DNA from: Kibdelosporangium persicum
GTDB taxonomy: Bacteria > Actinomycetota > Actinomycetes > Mycobacteriales > Pseudonocardiaceae
Assembly (NCBI RefSeq): GCF_013280595.1
Contig: NZ_JAAATY010000011.1
Coordinates: forward strand, 1 to 64,000
Reading direction: 5' to 3'
Length of the DNA: 64,000 nt
Shown: in pieces, positions 44,635 through 52,821 of the stretch
How the letters are laid out: the number at the start of each line of letters is the position of its first letter
Position numbering within the stretch: the first letter of the stretch is position 1
The notes under the pieces: model-generated
What the model saw: only the letters and a program-made list of their open reading frames with translations
Told to the model about the DNA's origin: nothing
Databases searched by the model: none
Position numbers and translations under genes: made by a program

Positions 44635-45380
44635 ACCTGGAAGGCCGAGAAGCTCTGCGCGACCGGCATCAGCTCGATGACGTTGACGTTGACGTGCGCG
44701 GGCTGAGACGTCGCCCAGTACACCGACTCGGCGATGTCGTCCGCGGTCAACGGCTGCATGCCCGCGTACACCGCGTCCGCCTTGCTCTGGTCGCCGGAGA
44801 ACCGCACGGTGGAGAACTCCGTCCCGCCGACCATGCCCGGCTCGATGCAGGTCACGCGCACGCCCGTGCCGTGCAGGTCACTGCGCAGGCCGAGGCTGAA
44901 CTGCTGCACGAACGCCTTCGTGCCGCCGTAGACGTTCCCGCCCGGATACGGATAACTGGCCGCCACCGAGCCGATGTTGATCACGTGGCCACGGCCGCGC
45001 GCCACCATGCCCGGAAGCACCGCGCGGGTGCACGTCGCCAGGCCCTTGCAGTTGGTGTCGATCATGCGGTCCCACTCGTCCTGGTCGGCGCGGTGCGCCG
45101 GTTCGATCCCCAGGGCCAGCCCGGCGTTGTTGACCAGGACGTCCACGTCCTTGAACTCGGCGGGCAGGTTCGCCACCGCCGCGTACACCGCCGCGCGGTC
45201 GGTGACGTCCAGCTCCAGCGGCAGGACCCGCTCGCCCAGCTCATCGGCCAGCTCCCTGAGCTTGCCGGCCCGCCGGGCCGAAGCGATCACACGGGCGCCT
45301 TCCGCCGCGAACCGCCGGGTGATGGCCGCGCCGAACCCGGTGCTGGCCCCCGTCACGAACGCGATCATGTCTTCGCTCAT
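44622..45380 (-). CDS. Short-chain dehydrogenase (YdfG-like)
   Basis: A 252-aa SDR with MIAFVTGASTGFGAAITRRF (TGxxxGxG), DVLVNNAGLALG, catalytic Ser in GSVAASYPYPGG and Tyr/Lys in NVYGGTKAFVQQF. The closing NVIELMPVAQSFSAFQVYRT is typical of the YdfG group of NADP-dependent 3-hydroxy-acid (serine/threonine) dehydrogenases. ATG 45380 overlaps the stop of the alpha/beta hydrolase gene (ATGA), so the two are one operon. An earlier in-frame ATG two codons upstream is possible but lies further into the hydrolase gene. Confidence 0.9.
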   Translation of the reverse strand: MSEDMIAFVTGASTGFGAAITRRFAAEGARVIASARRAGKLRELADELGERVLPLELDVTDRAAVYAAVANLPAEFKDVDVLVNNAGLALGIEPAHRADQDEWDRMIDTNCKGLATCTRAVLPGMVARGRGHVINIGSVAASYPYPGGNVYGGTKAFVQQFSLGLRSDLHGTGVRVTCIEPGMVGGTEFSTVRFSGDQSKADAVYAGMQPLTADDIAESVYWATSQPAHVNVNVIELMPVAQSFSAFQVYRT

Positions 45381-46141
45381 CCCCACACCGTATTCAGCAG
45401 TCGTTCGAACGCCGCGTTGAACTCCGCCGGCCGTTCCAGGTTGGGCATGTGGGCCGCGCCCTCGATCACCGCGAGCGTCGATCCCGGGATCAGGGCGTGC
45501 ATGCGCTCCGCCTCGTGCACCGGGGTGTACTCGTCCAATCGCCCCACCACTATGAGCGTGGGCACCGAGATCTCTCGGAGCGATTCGGTGTAGTCGGGGC
45601 GTTCCGCGCGGCCCCGCAACGCCGCCGCGGCGCCTTCGGGCGGAGCGTTCTTCATCATGTGCATCACGTGCTCGGAGTCATTGCCCGGAGCCACCATCTT
45701 CCACTGCACCTCGTCGGCGTACGGCCCCATGCCTTCACGCAGCAATCGGTCGGCCATGTCGTTGCGCGCCTTCACACCTTCGGGCGTTTCCGCGCCGGGG
45801 AAGGTGTCCGCGAGCAGCAGACCGCTGATCCGGTCCGGGAACCGGCGGTAGGCTTCCATGACGATCTGGCCACCCATGGACAGTCCGCCGAGCACCACCC
45901 GGCCGGCGCCGAGCCGGTCCAGCAGGTCGGCGATGTCCTGGGCGAACACGTCGAGCGTGGTCTTACCCGGGATGACGGTGCTTTCCCCGTAACCACGCAG
46001 GTCGGGGACGATCATGCGGTGGCTCCGGCCGAACCTCTCGACCTGGGGCCGCCACATCGAACGGTCGAACGGGTGGCCGTGCACGAGCACAACCGGGTTG
46101 CCTGAGCCGACGTCGTCGTACGCGATGAACACGGGATTCAC
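45377..46141 (-). CDS. Alpha/beta hydrolase
   Basis: A 254-aa protein of the alpha/beta-hydrolase fold: oxyanion strand VVLVHGHPFDRSMWRP, nucleophile elbow GGLSMGGQIV (GxSxG), acid residue in VVGRLDEYTP and catalytic His in IEGAAHMPNLERP. It resembles ester, lactone or non-haem peroxidase-type members; the substrate is unknown. GTG 46141 (VNPVFIAYDDV) is the best start, although no good ribosome site precedes it. It is divergent from the MocR regulator across 62 bp containing a palindrome, so that regulator probably controls it together with the SDR. Confidence 0.88.
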   Translation of the reverse strand: MNPVFIAYDDVGSGNPVVLVHGHPFDRSMWRPQVERFGRSHRMIVPDLRGYGESTVIPGKTTLDVFAQDIADLLDRLGAGRVVLGGLSMGGQIVMEAYRRFPDRISGLLLADTFPGAETPEGVKARNDMADRLLREGMGPYADEVQWKMVAPGNDSEHVMHMMKNAPPEGAAAALRGRAERPDYTESLREISVPTLIVVGRLDEYTPVHEAERMHALIPGSTLAVIEGAAHMPNLERPAEFNAAFERLLNTVWG

Positions 46142-46161
46142 GCTAACGAGTGCATTTGCTC

Positions 46162-46183
46162 GGAGCAATACAAATATTGCTCC
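46162..46183. promoter_or_regulatory. Operator-like inverted repeat between hydrolase and MocR genes
   Basis: GGAGCAAT (46162-46169) and ATTGCTCC (46176-46183) are perfect 8-bp arms around a six-base spacer. A further partial copy GGTGCAATAT follows at 46185-46194, just before the regulator ATG. It is the likely binding site of the adjacent MocR regulator for both divergent promoters. Confidence 0.7.
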
Positions 46184-46203
46184 CGGTGCAATATGGTGCA
46201 TTC

Positions 46204-47514
46204 ATGGACGACTACCGGCGTGTTGCCGACAAACTCGCGGCAGCCATCACCAGCGGCCTGCTGAAGCCAGGCGACCAGTTGCCGCCCCAGCGGCAGTTGG
46301 CGCGCAAGCACGGCCTTGCCAACTCGACCGTGGCCCGCGTGTACGGGGAGCTGAGACGCCGCGGCCTGGTCGTCGGCGAAACCGGCAGAGGGACATTCGT
46401 GCGTGCCTCCCCACCGCCGGAAACCCCCGCGCTCACCGAACCGGCGCAGGTCCCCATCGACCTGGAGCTGAACTTCTCGGTGCTGCCGGGACAAGCGGCC
46501 ATGCAGGCGGAAAGCCTCGCGGGCATGGTCCGGCCGGACGTCATGGCGGAGACCCTCCAGCCGGCGAACGCGGCCGGCACGCCGGTGCTGCGTGCCGCGG
46601 CGGCCGAGATGATGGCCCGCGGCGGCTGGAAACCCGACCCGTCAGGCATCGTGTTCACGGGTAACGGCAGGCAGGCGATCGCCGCGGCCCTCGAGGTGAT
46701 CGTGCCGATCGGCGGACGGCTCGGCGTCGAGTCGCTGACTTATCCGTTGGTCAAAGGGATCGCGGCCCGGCGTGGCATCACGTTGGTCCCGTTGCCGATG
46801 GACGAGCACGGGCTGAACCCGCGGCTGACAGATCTGACCGACCTGGACGCGATCTACATGCAACCGACCCTGCACAACCCGCTGGGCATCACGATGCCGC
46901 CGGCCCGGCGGCAGAAGCTCGCCGAGATGATCCAGCACACCGATCTCTTCCTGCTGGAGGACAGCATCTACGGGTTCCTGTCCGACGAGTTGCCGCCCGT
47001 GGCGCCCGGCCGGACAGTGGTGGTGGACAGCCTGTCCAAGCGGTTGTCGCCCGGCCTGACCATCGGTTTCATCGCGCCGCCGCCCATGTTGGCCGAACAC
47101 GTGCCGACCGCGGTGCGCACGATGGGACTGGCCGCGCAACACTTCGCGATGGAGGCCGCGACCCGCTGGCTGCTCGACGGCGTGGTCGAAAAAATCTGCG
47201 CGGCCAAGCGTGTCGATGCGCTGGAACGGCAGAAGATCGCGCGCGGTTACCTTCCGGTGCAAGGTGATCCGCAGGCGTACCACTGCTGGTGGTATCTCCC
47301 GGAACCGTGGCGCGCGGAGGCCTTCGCCGCCACGGCCGCCAGGGCGGGCATCGCGATCGCCCCGGGCCACGCGTTCGCTGTGGCTCACGGGCACGCTCCG
47401 AACGCCGTCCGCCTGTCACTGTCCGCGCCACCGTTGGAAACACTGCACCGGGCGCTCGACACCCTGCGGCGCTTGGCGGACACCACCGACCCTTACGAAT
47501 CACTGGATGCCTGA
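46204..47514 (+). CDS. MocR-type regulator (GntR helix-turn-helix + PLP aminotransferase fold)
   Basis: A 436-aa protein. Residues 1-70 form a GntR winged helix (LAAAITSGLLKPGDQLPPQR, then NSTVARVYGELRRRGLV), and the rest has a fold-type I aminotransferase shape: FTGNGRQAIAAALEV, QPTLHNPLGITMP (Asn/Pro region), LLEDSIYGFL (Asp) and DSLSKRLSPGLTIGF with the PLP lysine at about residue 279. MocR proteins use PLP and an amino compound as effector. It is divergent from the hydrolase-SDR operon and probably controls it. The mRNA has almost no ribosome site before the ATG. Confidence 0.9.
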   Translation: MDDYRRVADKLAAAITSGLLKPGDQLPPQRQLARKHGLANSTVARVYGELRRRGLVVGETGRGTFVRASPPPETPALTEPAQVPIDLELNFSVLPGQAAMQAESLAGMVRPDVMAETLQPANAAGTPVLRAAAAEMMARGGWKPDPSGIVFTGNGRQAIAAALEVIVPIGGRLGVESLTYPLVKGIAARRGITLVPLPMDEHGLNPRLTDLTDLDAIYMQPTLHNPLGITMPPARRQKLAEMIQHTDLFLLEDSIYGFLSDELPPVAPGRTVVVDSLSKRLSPGLTIGFIAPPPMLAEHVPTAVRTMGLAAQHFAMEAATRWLLDGVVEKICAAKRVDALERQKIARGYLPVQGDPQAYHCWWYLPEPWRAEAFAATAARAGIAIAPGHAFAVAHGHAPNAVRLSLSAPPLETLHRALDTLRRLADTTDPYESLDA

Positions 47515-47528
47515 CGTACAGATCACTG

Positions 47529-47574
47529 CTCGTGAGTGTTTATCCGTGTTCTAACCCTGATAAACACTCACGAG
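47529..47574. terminator. Perfect 16-bp stem hairpin between MocR and glycosyltransferase genes
   Basis: CTCGTGAGTGTTTATC (47529-47544) and GATAAACACTCACGAG (47559-47574) are exact complements with a 14-base loop. It lies 14 bp after the MocR stop, so it can end that transcript. The unusually AT-rich arm sequence in a 70% GC genome suggests a dispersed hairpin repeat of this lineage (inference). Confidence 0.75.
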
Positions 47575-47654
47575 AGGGGCTGGGGGACGGCATTTCGGTC
47601 AACGCTCAGCGATCTCCCAGCTCGCGTCCAGCCGGGGTTGGTGTCCTGTCCACC

Positions 47655-48800
47655 GTGACTCGAATAGCCCGTCCGGGCCCGGCCGTGTTCGTCGCCGCCG
47701 CGATCGTGCTGCTCACGTTGGCTGTGCGACTGGTGCTGTTTCCGTTCCAGTCCATGGACTATCGCGCGTTCGTACAGCAGTGGTACGAGTTCATCGCGGC
47801 CAACGGCGGTTTTCCCGCCCTGCGGTACGAGTTCGCCAACTACAACGTGCCTTATCTGTACCTGCTGGCGGTTCTGACGTACCTGCCGGTCCCGGTCCTG
47901 GCCGGTGTCAAGGTCATCTCGGTGCTGTTCGACCTGCTGCTGGCGTTCTACGTGTACAAGGTGGTCGCACTGAAGTACCCGCGCGGCTGGCTGCCTTTCC
48001 TGGCCGCGACCACCGTCAGCCTGTTGCCCACGGTCGTGACGAACGGCGCCATGTGGGCGCAGTGCGACTCGATCTACGCAGCCTTCGGCGTGGGCGCGGT
48101 GTACTACGTGGTGCGCGGACGTCCTTGGCTGGCTTGTGTGTTCTTCGGGCTGGCGTTGGCCTTCAAGCTGCAGATCGTGTTCCTGTTCCCGCTGTTGCTG
48201 GTGCTTGTGTTGCTGCGCAAGGTGCCCTGGCCCGGCCTGCTCGTCGTCCCCGGCGTGGTGCTGCTGCTGGACGGCCCCGCACTGCTGGTCGGCGCGAATC
48301 CCGGGCACCTGCTGTCGGTGTACGTCGATCAAGCCGCGGAGTACACGCGACTGACACTGAACGCCCCGAACGTCTACCAGTTCCTCACCGTCACCAGTGC
48401 GGCCGACCTGATCAAGTCCGCGGGCATCCTGTTCACCGGAGCCCTCGTGCTGATCGTGGTCTTCGCCGTCATCGCAAGCCGGGTTACCGTGACAGTGCCC
48501 AGAGTCGTGCTGCTGGCCGCGTTTTTCGCGATCCTCGTGCCGTTCTTCCTGCCCGCGATGCACGAGCGGTACTTCTACCTGGCCGATGTGCTCACAGTGG
48601 TCGCCGCGTTCTACTTCCCGCGCTGGCTTTGGCCGGTGCCCCTGCTGGTGCAGTTCGCGTCCTTCTTCTCCTACACGCCTTTCCTGTTCGGCCGTGCCGG
48701 GGTGGACCTTCGCTGGCTGGCGCTGGCCATGCTCGTGGCTCTGGTGCTGGTGGCACGCGAGCTCGCGCTGGAGCGCAACCGCGAGAAGCTAGAGCAGTGA
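47655..48800 (+). CDS. Multi-pass membrane glycosyltransferase, Gpi18-mannosyltransferase-like
   Basis: About 381 aa with roughly ten hydrophobic segments. The MDYRAFVQQWYEFIAANGGF loop after the first membrane segment, the NYNVPYLYLL segment and the NGAMWAQCDSIYAAF motif match the COG5542 (Gpi18-related) group of polyprenyl-phosphate-sugar-dependent glycosyltransferases, in which the first-loop Asp is thought to be catalytic. It would transfer a sugar on the outer face of the membrane; the acceptor is unknown. The GTG start is approximate, since the frame is open upstream across the hairpin without a clear ribosome site. The 3' end overlaps the DUF2237 gene by 12 bp. Confidence 0.8.
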   Translation: MTRIARPGPAVFVAAAIVLLTLAVRLVLFPFQSMDYRAFVQQWYEFIAANGGFPALRYEFANYNVPYLYLLAVLTYLPVPVLAGVKVISVLFDLLLAFYVYKVVALKYPRGWLPFLAATTVSLLPTVVTNGAMWAQCDSIYAAFGVGAVYYVVRGRPWLACVFFGLALAFKLQIVFLFPLLLVLVLLRKVPWPGLLVVPGVVLLLDGPALLVGANPGHLLSVYVDQAAEYTRLTLNAPNVYQFLTVTSAADLIKSAGILFTGALVLIVVFAVIASRVTVTVPRVVLLAAFFAILVPFFLPAMHERYFYLADVLTVVAAFYFPRWLWPVPLLVQFASFFSYTPFLFGRAGVDLRWLALAMLVALVLVARELALERNREKLEQ

Positions 48801-49181
48801 GCTGGGGTCGGCGGGCACGTCCACCGCGTGTTCCCGCAGGGCCTCCAGCGGAACCACTTCCAGCGCACGGGCATGCGTCGCGGCGAGCACCACCGGCGCC
48901 GCGACGCCGGCCTCATAGGACTGCAGCCACCGTGAAGCGCAGACACACCACCGGTCGCCCGGGCGCAGCCCGGGGAAACCCAGGTGCGGCCGGGCACTCG
49001 CCAGGTCGTTGCCGATTTCCCGCTGGTGCTGCAGGAACTCGCCGGTCATCACGGCGCACACGGTGTGGTTGCCCGCGTCCTGCGGGCCGGTGTTGCAGCA
49101 GCCGTCTCGGTAGAAGCCGGTCACCGGGTCAGTGCCGCATTCCTCGAGGGCGCCGCCGAGTACGTTCCGGTCGTCGCTCAT
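48789..49181 (-). CDS. DUF2237 family protein
   Basis: A 130-aa protein whose sequence matches the DUF2237 pattern throughout: NVLGGALEECGTDPVTGFYR, DGCCNTGPQDAGNHTVCAVM, then FPGLRPGDRWCVCASRWLQS. It has six conserved cysteines and is thought to be a small soluble domain of unknown function found in bacteria and eukaryotes. It is convergent with the glycosyltransferase gene and lies 27 bp downstream of the flavin monooxygenase stop, so the two may be co-transcribed, though their starts are on the same strand with the monooxygenase first. Confidence 0.9.
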   Translation of the reverse strand: MSDDRNVLGGALEECGTDPVTGFYRDGCCNTGPQDAGNHTVCAVMTGEFLQHQREIGNDLASARPHLGFPGLRPGDRWCVCASRWLQSYEAGVAAPVVLAATHARALEVVPLEALREHAVDVPADPSSLL

Positions 49182-49208
49182 ACCTCACAGGGTCGCACAA
49201 CCGGCCGA

Positions 49209-50387
49209 TCATGCGGGAGAGGCAGATCGTGTGTACGGCTTCAGGGTGATGGCGTTGGCGGACTTCTCGATGCCGCCCATCATCCTCTTGCGACCCGGCA
49301 GGTGCGGCAGCAGTCGCATGAACTGGTTGCGCAGCCAGATGCCGCGGCGGGTGCGCGGCAGGAACCCGTTCGCCCCACCGGGCGGCCGTTTGCGGTTCAC
49401 CGCCACGTACTCGCGCATCTCGCTCTGATACTGGGCGAAGGCTCGTTCATGGCTGTTTCCGGACAGCTCGCCTGCGAGGACGTAGGCGCCGACCAACGCC
49501 ATGCTCGTGCCCATCCCGACGGACCCGCCGAACGCGGAATCGCCGAGCAGGACCACACGCCCGCGCCACCATTCGGCCAGCAGCACTTCCGCGGCCCGGT
49601 CGAAGAACAAGTCGTCGGTCCGCCACATCTGCTCGACCAGGCCGGGGATTTTCCAGCCGACACCGTCGAACACCTTGGCCAGCAGGGCTTTCGGGTCATG
49701 CCGGGCGCCGGGCACCTCGGGGCCGGAGAAGGCGAACATCGCGCGGACCTCTCCGCTGTCGCCGAGCGGATAGATCAGCGCGGCACGCCGGGGCACGCTG
49801 TACATCAACTCCCAGCCGCGGAAGTCGTGGTCCATCCTGGCCGGGAAGTAGGAGGTGTAGTAGCCGAGGTCGCGGACTTCGGCGTCGAAGACCAGGTCGC
49901 GCACGCCCGAACGCAGCCCGTCCGCACCGACCACGATGTCGAAGGTGCGTTGCCCGGCGTGGCCGAAAGTGACGTCGACGCCGTTGTCGTGCTCGGTCAG
50001 CGCGGTGATCGTGTCATCGAAGAGGAACTCCACGGCCGGGTCCAGTGCGCCGTGCAGGATCTTGACCAGATCACCGCGCAGGATCTCGATCTCGGCCACG
50101 ATCCCGCCGGAGTCGCCGTAGTCGTCGCTGCCCATCCGCGCGACCGTGCCGCCCTGTTCGTCGAGGATCGCGATGCCGTGGGTGCCGGTGTGGTGGGCGC
50201 GGATCTGCTCCATCAGCCCCATCCGCCTGACGACTTCTCTCGCGGTGCCCCGGATGTCGATCGCCTGCCCGCCGGACCGCAGTCCTGGGGCACGCTCCAC
50301 GACGGTCGTGCTGAAGCCGTGCTCGGTCAGCCAGTAAGCCAGTGAGAGGCCGGCGATGCCGGCTCCGGAGATCAGGACAGTGCGCAT
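49209..50387 (-). CDS. FAD-dependent class A monooxygenase
   Basis: A 392-aa flavoprotein with the GxGxxG FAD site LISGAGIAGLSLAYWLTEHG, the middle DIVVGADGLRSGVR motif and the second FAD motif GRVVLLGDSAFGGSVGMG. It resembles TetX-like and antibiotic-tailoring monooxygenases that hydroxylate small aromatic or polycyclic molecules with NAD(P)H and O2. It is divergent from the GntR-TetR hybrid regulator (96 bp), whose control region holds two palindromes, so it is probably that regulator's target. Possible roles are drug inactivation or catabolism; neither is shown by sequence. Confidence 0.88.
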   Translation of the reverse strand: MRTVLISGAGIAGLSLAYWLTEHGFSTTVVERAPGLRSGGQAIDIRGTAREVVRRMGLMEQIRAHHTGTHGIAILDEQGGTVARMGSDDYGDSGGIVAEIEILRGDLVKILHGALDPAVEFLFDDTITALTEHDNGVDVTFGHAGQRTFDIVVGADGLRSGVRDLVFDAEVRDLGYYTSYFPARMDHDFRGWELMYSVPRRAALIYPLGDSGEVRAMFAFSGPEVPGARHDPKALLAKVFDGVGWKIPGLVEQMWRTDDLFFDRAAEVLLAEWWRGRVVLLGDSAFGGSVGMGTSMALVGAYVLAGELSGNSHERAFAQYQSEMREYVAVNRKRPPGGANGFLPRTRRGIWLRNQFMRLLPHLPGRKRMMGGIEKSANAITLKPYTRSASPA

Positions 50388-50420
50388 GGATACACCGTAC
50401 AGAGCGGCGCGTACGCTGTA

Positions 50421-50466
50421 TAGTGCACTAGTTCGCTGACGGGTGTAAGTTCTGCGGCACTAGTGC
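50421..50466. promoter_or_regulatory. Two palindromes before the GntR-TetR hybrid regulator
   Basis: TAGTGCACTA (50421-50430) and GCACTAGTGC (50457-50466) are perfect 10-bp palindromes sharing GCACTA/TAGTGC and spaced 36 bp apart centre to centre. The second abuts the GGGGAGG ribosome site. They are candidate operators for the adjacent regulator and for the divergent monooxygenase. Confidence 0.65.
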
Positions 50467-50483
50467 GTTGGGGAGGTCAGGCG

Positions 50484-51389
50484 ATGGCTGAAGCGCCCTA
50501 CCTGAGGATCGCGGCCGAGATCAAGGCGCGGATCGCGCGCGGAGAGCTGAAGCCCGGCGACCGCGTGCCCTCGACGCGGCAGATCGTCCAGCAGTGGAAC
50601 GTCGCGATGGCCACCGCCACCAAGGTGATCTCGGCGCTGAAGGACGACGGGGTGGTGGACGCGAGACCGGGGGCGGGCACGGTCGTCCGCTCGGCGGCGC
50701 CCGCGCGTAAACCGCCGAAGGAGCACGACCTGGGCCGTGACCGGGTGGTCAGGGCCGCGATCGCGATCGCGGACGCCGAAGGGCTGGCGATGGTCTCGAT
50801 GCGCCGGGTGGCCACCGAACTCGGCGTCGCGACGATGTCGTTGTACCGCCATGTCCCGAGCAAGGACGACCTGGTGGTGGAGATGGCCGACACCGTGTTC
50901 GCCGAGGAGCCGTTCCCCGAGCGGACGCCGCCCGGCTGGCGGGAAGGCCTGGAGATCGCCGCACGTCTGCTGTGGACGGTCTGCCGTCGCCACCCCTGGG
51001 TGGCGGAGGCGATGTCGATGACGCGGCCGCGTGTCTCACCCAACCTGATCATGTACACCGAGTGGACGCTGACCGTGTTGCGTCGGTTCGGTCTGTCGAT
51101 GAGCGACATGATGTACACGCACCTGAGTATTTTCGGGCATGTCCGTGGACTCGCGTTGACGTTGCAGGACGAAACGCGGGCGCGGCAGGACACTGGGGTG
51201 ACGCACGAGGAATGGATGACGACCGAGGAGGACGCGCTTGAGCGCCTGTTGCGCACGGGCCGGTATCCGACCATGGCCGAGGTCATCAGGGAGGACTTCG
51301 ACTACGACTTGGACAAGGTCTTCGACCACGGCCTGCGGTTGTTGCTCGACGGGGTGGAGCGGCAGTTGGCGGCTCGCGAACTAGACTGA
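50484..51389 (+). CDS. Hybrid regulator: GntR winged helix + TetR-type DNA-binding and C-terminal domains
   Basis: A 301-aa protein with two DNA-binding units. Residues 5-75 are a GntR winged helix (YLRIAAEIKARIARGELKPG, then STRQIVQQWNVAMATATKVI). Residues about 85-140 are a TetR helix-turn-helix (VVRAAIAIADAEGLAMVSMR, then ATELGVATMSLYRHVPSKDD), followed by a TetR_C tetracycline-repressor-like ligand domain (RHPWVAEAMSMTRPRVSPNL). This architecture is known in actinobacteria but is uncommon. The ATG at 50484 has GGGGAGG at 8 nt. It probably regulates the divergent flavin monooxygenase. Confidence 0.88.
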   Translation: MAEAPYLRIAAEIKARIARGELKPGDRVPSTRQIVQQWNVAMATATKVISALKDDGVVDARPGAGTVVRSAAPARKPPKEHDLGRDRVVRAAIAIADAEGLAMVSMRRVATELGVATMSLYRHVPSKDDLVVEMADTVFAEEPFPERTPPGWREGLEIAARLLWTVCRRHPWVAEAMSMTRPRVSPNLIMYTEWTLTVLRRFGLSMSDMMYTHLSIFGHVRGLALTLQDETRARQDTGVTHEEWMTTEEDALERLLRTGRYPTMAEVIREDFDYDLDKVFDHGLRLLLDGVERQLAARELD

Positions 51390-51402
51390 CCGGTTACCGG
51401 TC
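51388..51402. promoter_or_regulatory. Operator-like dyad before the MarR gene
   Basis: GACCGG and CCGGTC flank TTA, giving a 15-bp dyad that begins at the stop codon of the hybrid regulator, 36 nt before the MarR start. It may be the MarR autoregulatory site; this is inferred from place and symmetry only. Confidence 0.45.
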
Positions 51403-51438
51403 GGTAAGGCACTTGTGAACACGATAGGGGCGCGACGG

Positions 51439-51906
51439 ATGACCACCCGGACACAGCGCAGCAGAACCAACCCCGACCTCGGGATGCTGGCCGGTCGCTT
51501 GCTGTTCGCCGTGCAGAACGAGCTGTTCACCGCCTTGGCGGCCAAGGGTTTCGACGACCTGCACCCGCGGCACGGCGCGGTGATGGCGTACCTGGAACCC
51601 AGCGGTGTGCGGGCCACCGACCTGGCCAGGCTGTCGGGCCAGCACAAGCAGGTGATCGGCACGCTCGTGGACGAACTGGAGCGGCTGGGCTACGTGCGGC
51701 GCCACCCCGATCCGGCCGACCGGCGCGCGAAGCTCGTGTGCCCGACCGAACGCGGCCTCGAGCAGATGCGCACCGCCGACAAGATCATGGCCGGGCTGCA
51801 GGACCGGCACGCGCGCAGGCTCGGCCGGGAAGCGTTCGCCCAGTTCAAGGCCGCCTTCATGGACGTGACCGAGCACCAGCGCAGGGTCGTCGCGAAGAAG
51901 TCATAA
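51439..51906 (+). CDS. MarR-family regulator
   Basis: A 155-aa winged-helix protein: LHPRHGAVMAYLEPSGVRAT, DLARLSGQHKQVIGTLVDEL, ERLGYVRRHPDPADRRAKLV (the wing) and PTERGLEQMRTADKI, the whole MarR pattern in order. The ATG at 51439 follows AGGGGCG; a GTG 24 nt upstream is an alternative start. It lies just downstream of the hybrid regulator, and its end overlaps the substrate-binding-protein gene on the other strand by 6 bp. Its target is not evident. Confidence 0.88.
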   Translation: MTTRTQRSRTNPDLGMLAGRLLFAVQNELFTALAAKGFDDLHPRHGAVMAYLEPSGVRATDLARLSGQHKQVIGTLVDELERLGYVRRHPDPADRRAKLVCPTERGLEQMRTADKIMAGLQDRHARRLGREAFAQFKAAFMDVTEHQRRVVAKKS

Positions 51907-52821
51907 GGCGGACAGCAGGCCGTCGTCGATGATCCCTGAGTTCAGCACGTCCCGTGACGACAGTGCGGTCGCGCTGGGGGAGTGGCGGGTGCGGAGCCGG
52001 ATGGCGGTCTCCAGGGCGTCCTGTGGCATGCGGCCGTCGGCGACAATGCCTTCCGCTGGGTCAAGCAATGTATCGAGGTAGCGCGAGGCAGCGGCTCGGT
52101 GCAATCCGAGGCGCCGCTGCGTGGCGCTGAGTGCGATCTCGGTGTGATTGCCCGCGAGCAGCTCGGTGCATGTCGTCCGGATTGCTCCGACCAATCCGGC
52201 GAGCATGTCGCGGTCCTGCTCGATCGTCTCGCCGCGCGCCGCCAGGACCGTTCCGACGTACGGCCCGATGGTCGTCACGCTGCTCAGCCGATGGGCGCCC
52301 GCCGCTTCGGCGCGGAGATCATTGCCGGCATTGAGGATCGTCATGTCGCACTGGCCTGAGAGCAATGCCTCGGTGCGCCGAGGGGTCGATCCCATGGATC
52401 GCACCGAGTAGTCGACGTCACGCAGTCCGAGGCGCTCGAGCAATTCGAACGCGATGAACGCGAACCCGGTCGTCGGAGCGTCCACGCCGAGCACGCCGCG
52501 GCGCAACTGGCCTGGTGCCGAGTGCCCGGGCCGGCCGAACAACGACAGTCCCAGCCCGCCGTCCACCGCGGCGAGTATCCGCACGTCGGCGGTTCGGCGC
52601 AGCGGGTTGCCCGGCAGACAGCGGTACGCCACCACGTTGTCGGGATTGGTCAACACCGCGTCCAGCTCACCGGCCAGCAGTGCGGCAAACTGGGCGGGCG
52701 ACGATGTGGCGGGGATCTCCTCAACGACGAGCCCGGCGGTGGCCAGTGCGCCCGTCTCAGCGGCGACCTCGACCAGCACCGACGGGCTGAACGTGCCCAC
52801 CTTGACGGTACGTGCGCGCAT
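51901..52821 (-). CDS. Substrate-binding-protein fold (NMT1/THI5-like), no signal peptide
   Basis: A 306-aa protein with the two-lobe periplasmic-binding fold: TVKVGTFSPSVLVEVAAETG, then LLAGELDAVLTNPDNVVAYR, GVLGVDAPTTGFAFIAFELL and the lobe-2 helices. It resembles NitT/TauT or NMT1/THI5 substrate-binding proteins, but begins directly with the first beta strand (MRARTVKVGTF) and has no lipoprotein or Sec signal, so it should stay in the cytoplasm. No ABC permease or ATPase gene is near. It is divergent from the beta-hydroxyacid dehydrogenase gene, and both share a control region with two CG-centred dyads. A sensor or enzyme role is as likely as transport. Confidence 0.8.
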   Translation of the reverse strand: MRARTVKVGTFSPSVLVEVAAETGALATAGLVVEEIPATSSPAQFAALLAGELDAVLTNPDNVVAYRCLPGNPLRRTADVRILAAVDGGLGLSLFGRPGHSAPGQLRRGVLGVDAPTTGFAFIAFELLERLGLRDVDYSVRSMGSTPRRTEALLSGQCDMTILNAGNDLRAEAAGAHRLSSVTTIGPYVGTVLAARGETIEQDRDMLAGLVGAIRTTCTELLAGNHTEIALSATQRRLGLHRAAASRYLDTLLDPAEGIVADGRMPQDALETAIRLRTRHSPSATALSSRDVLNSGIIDDGLLSAL

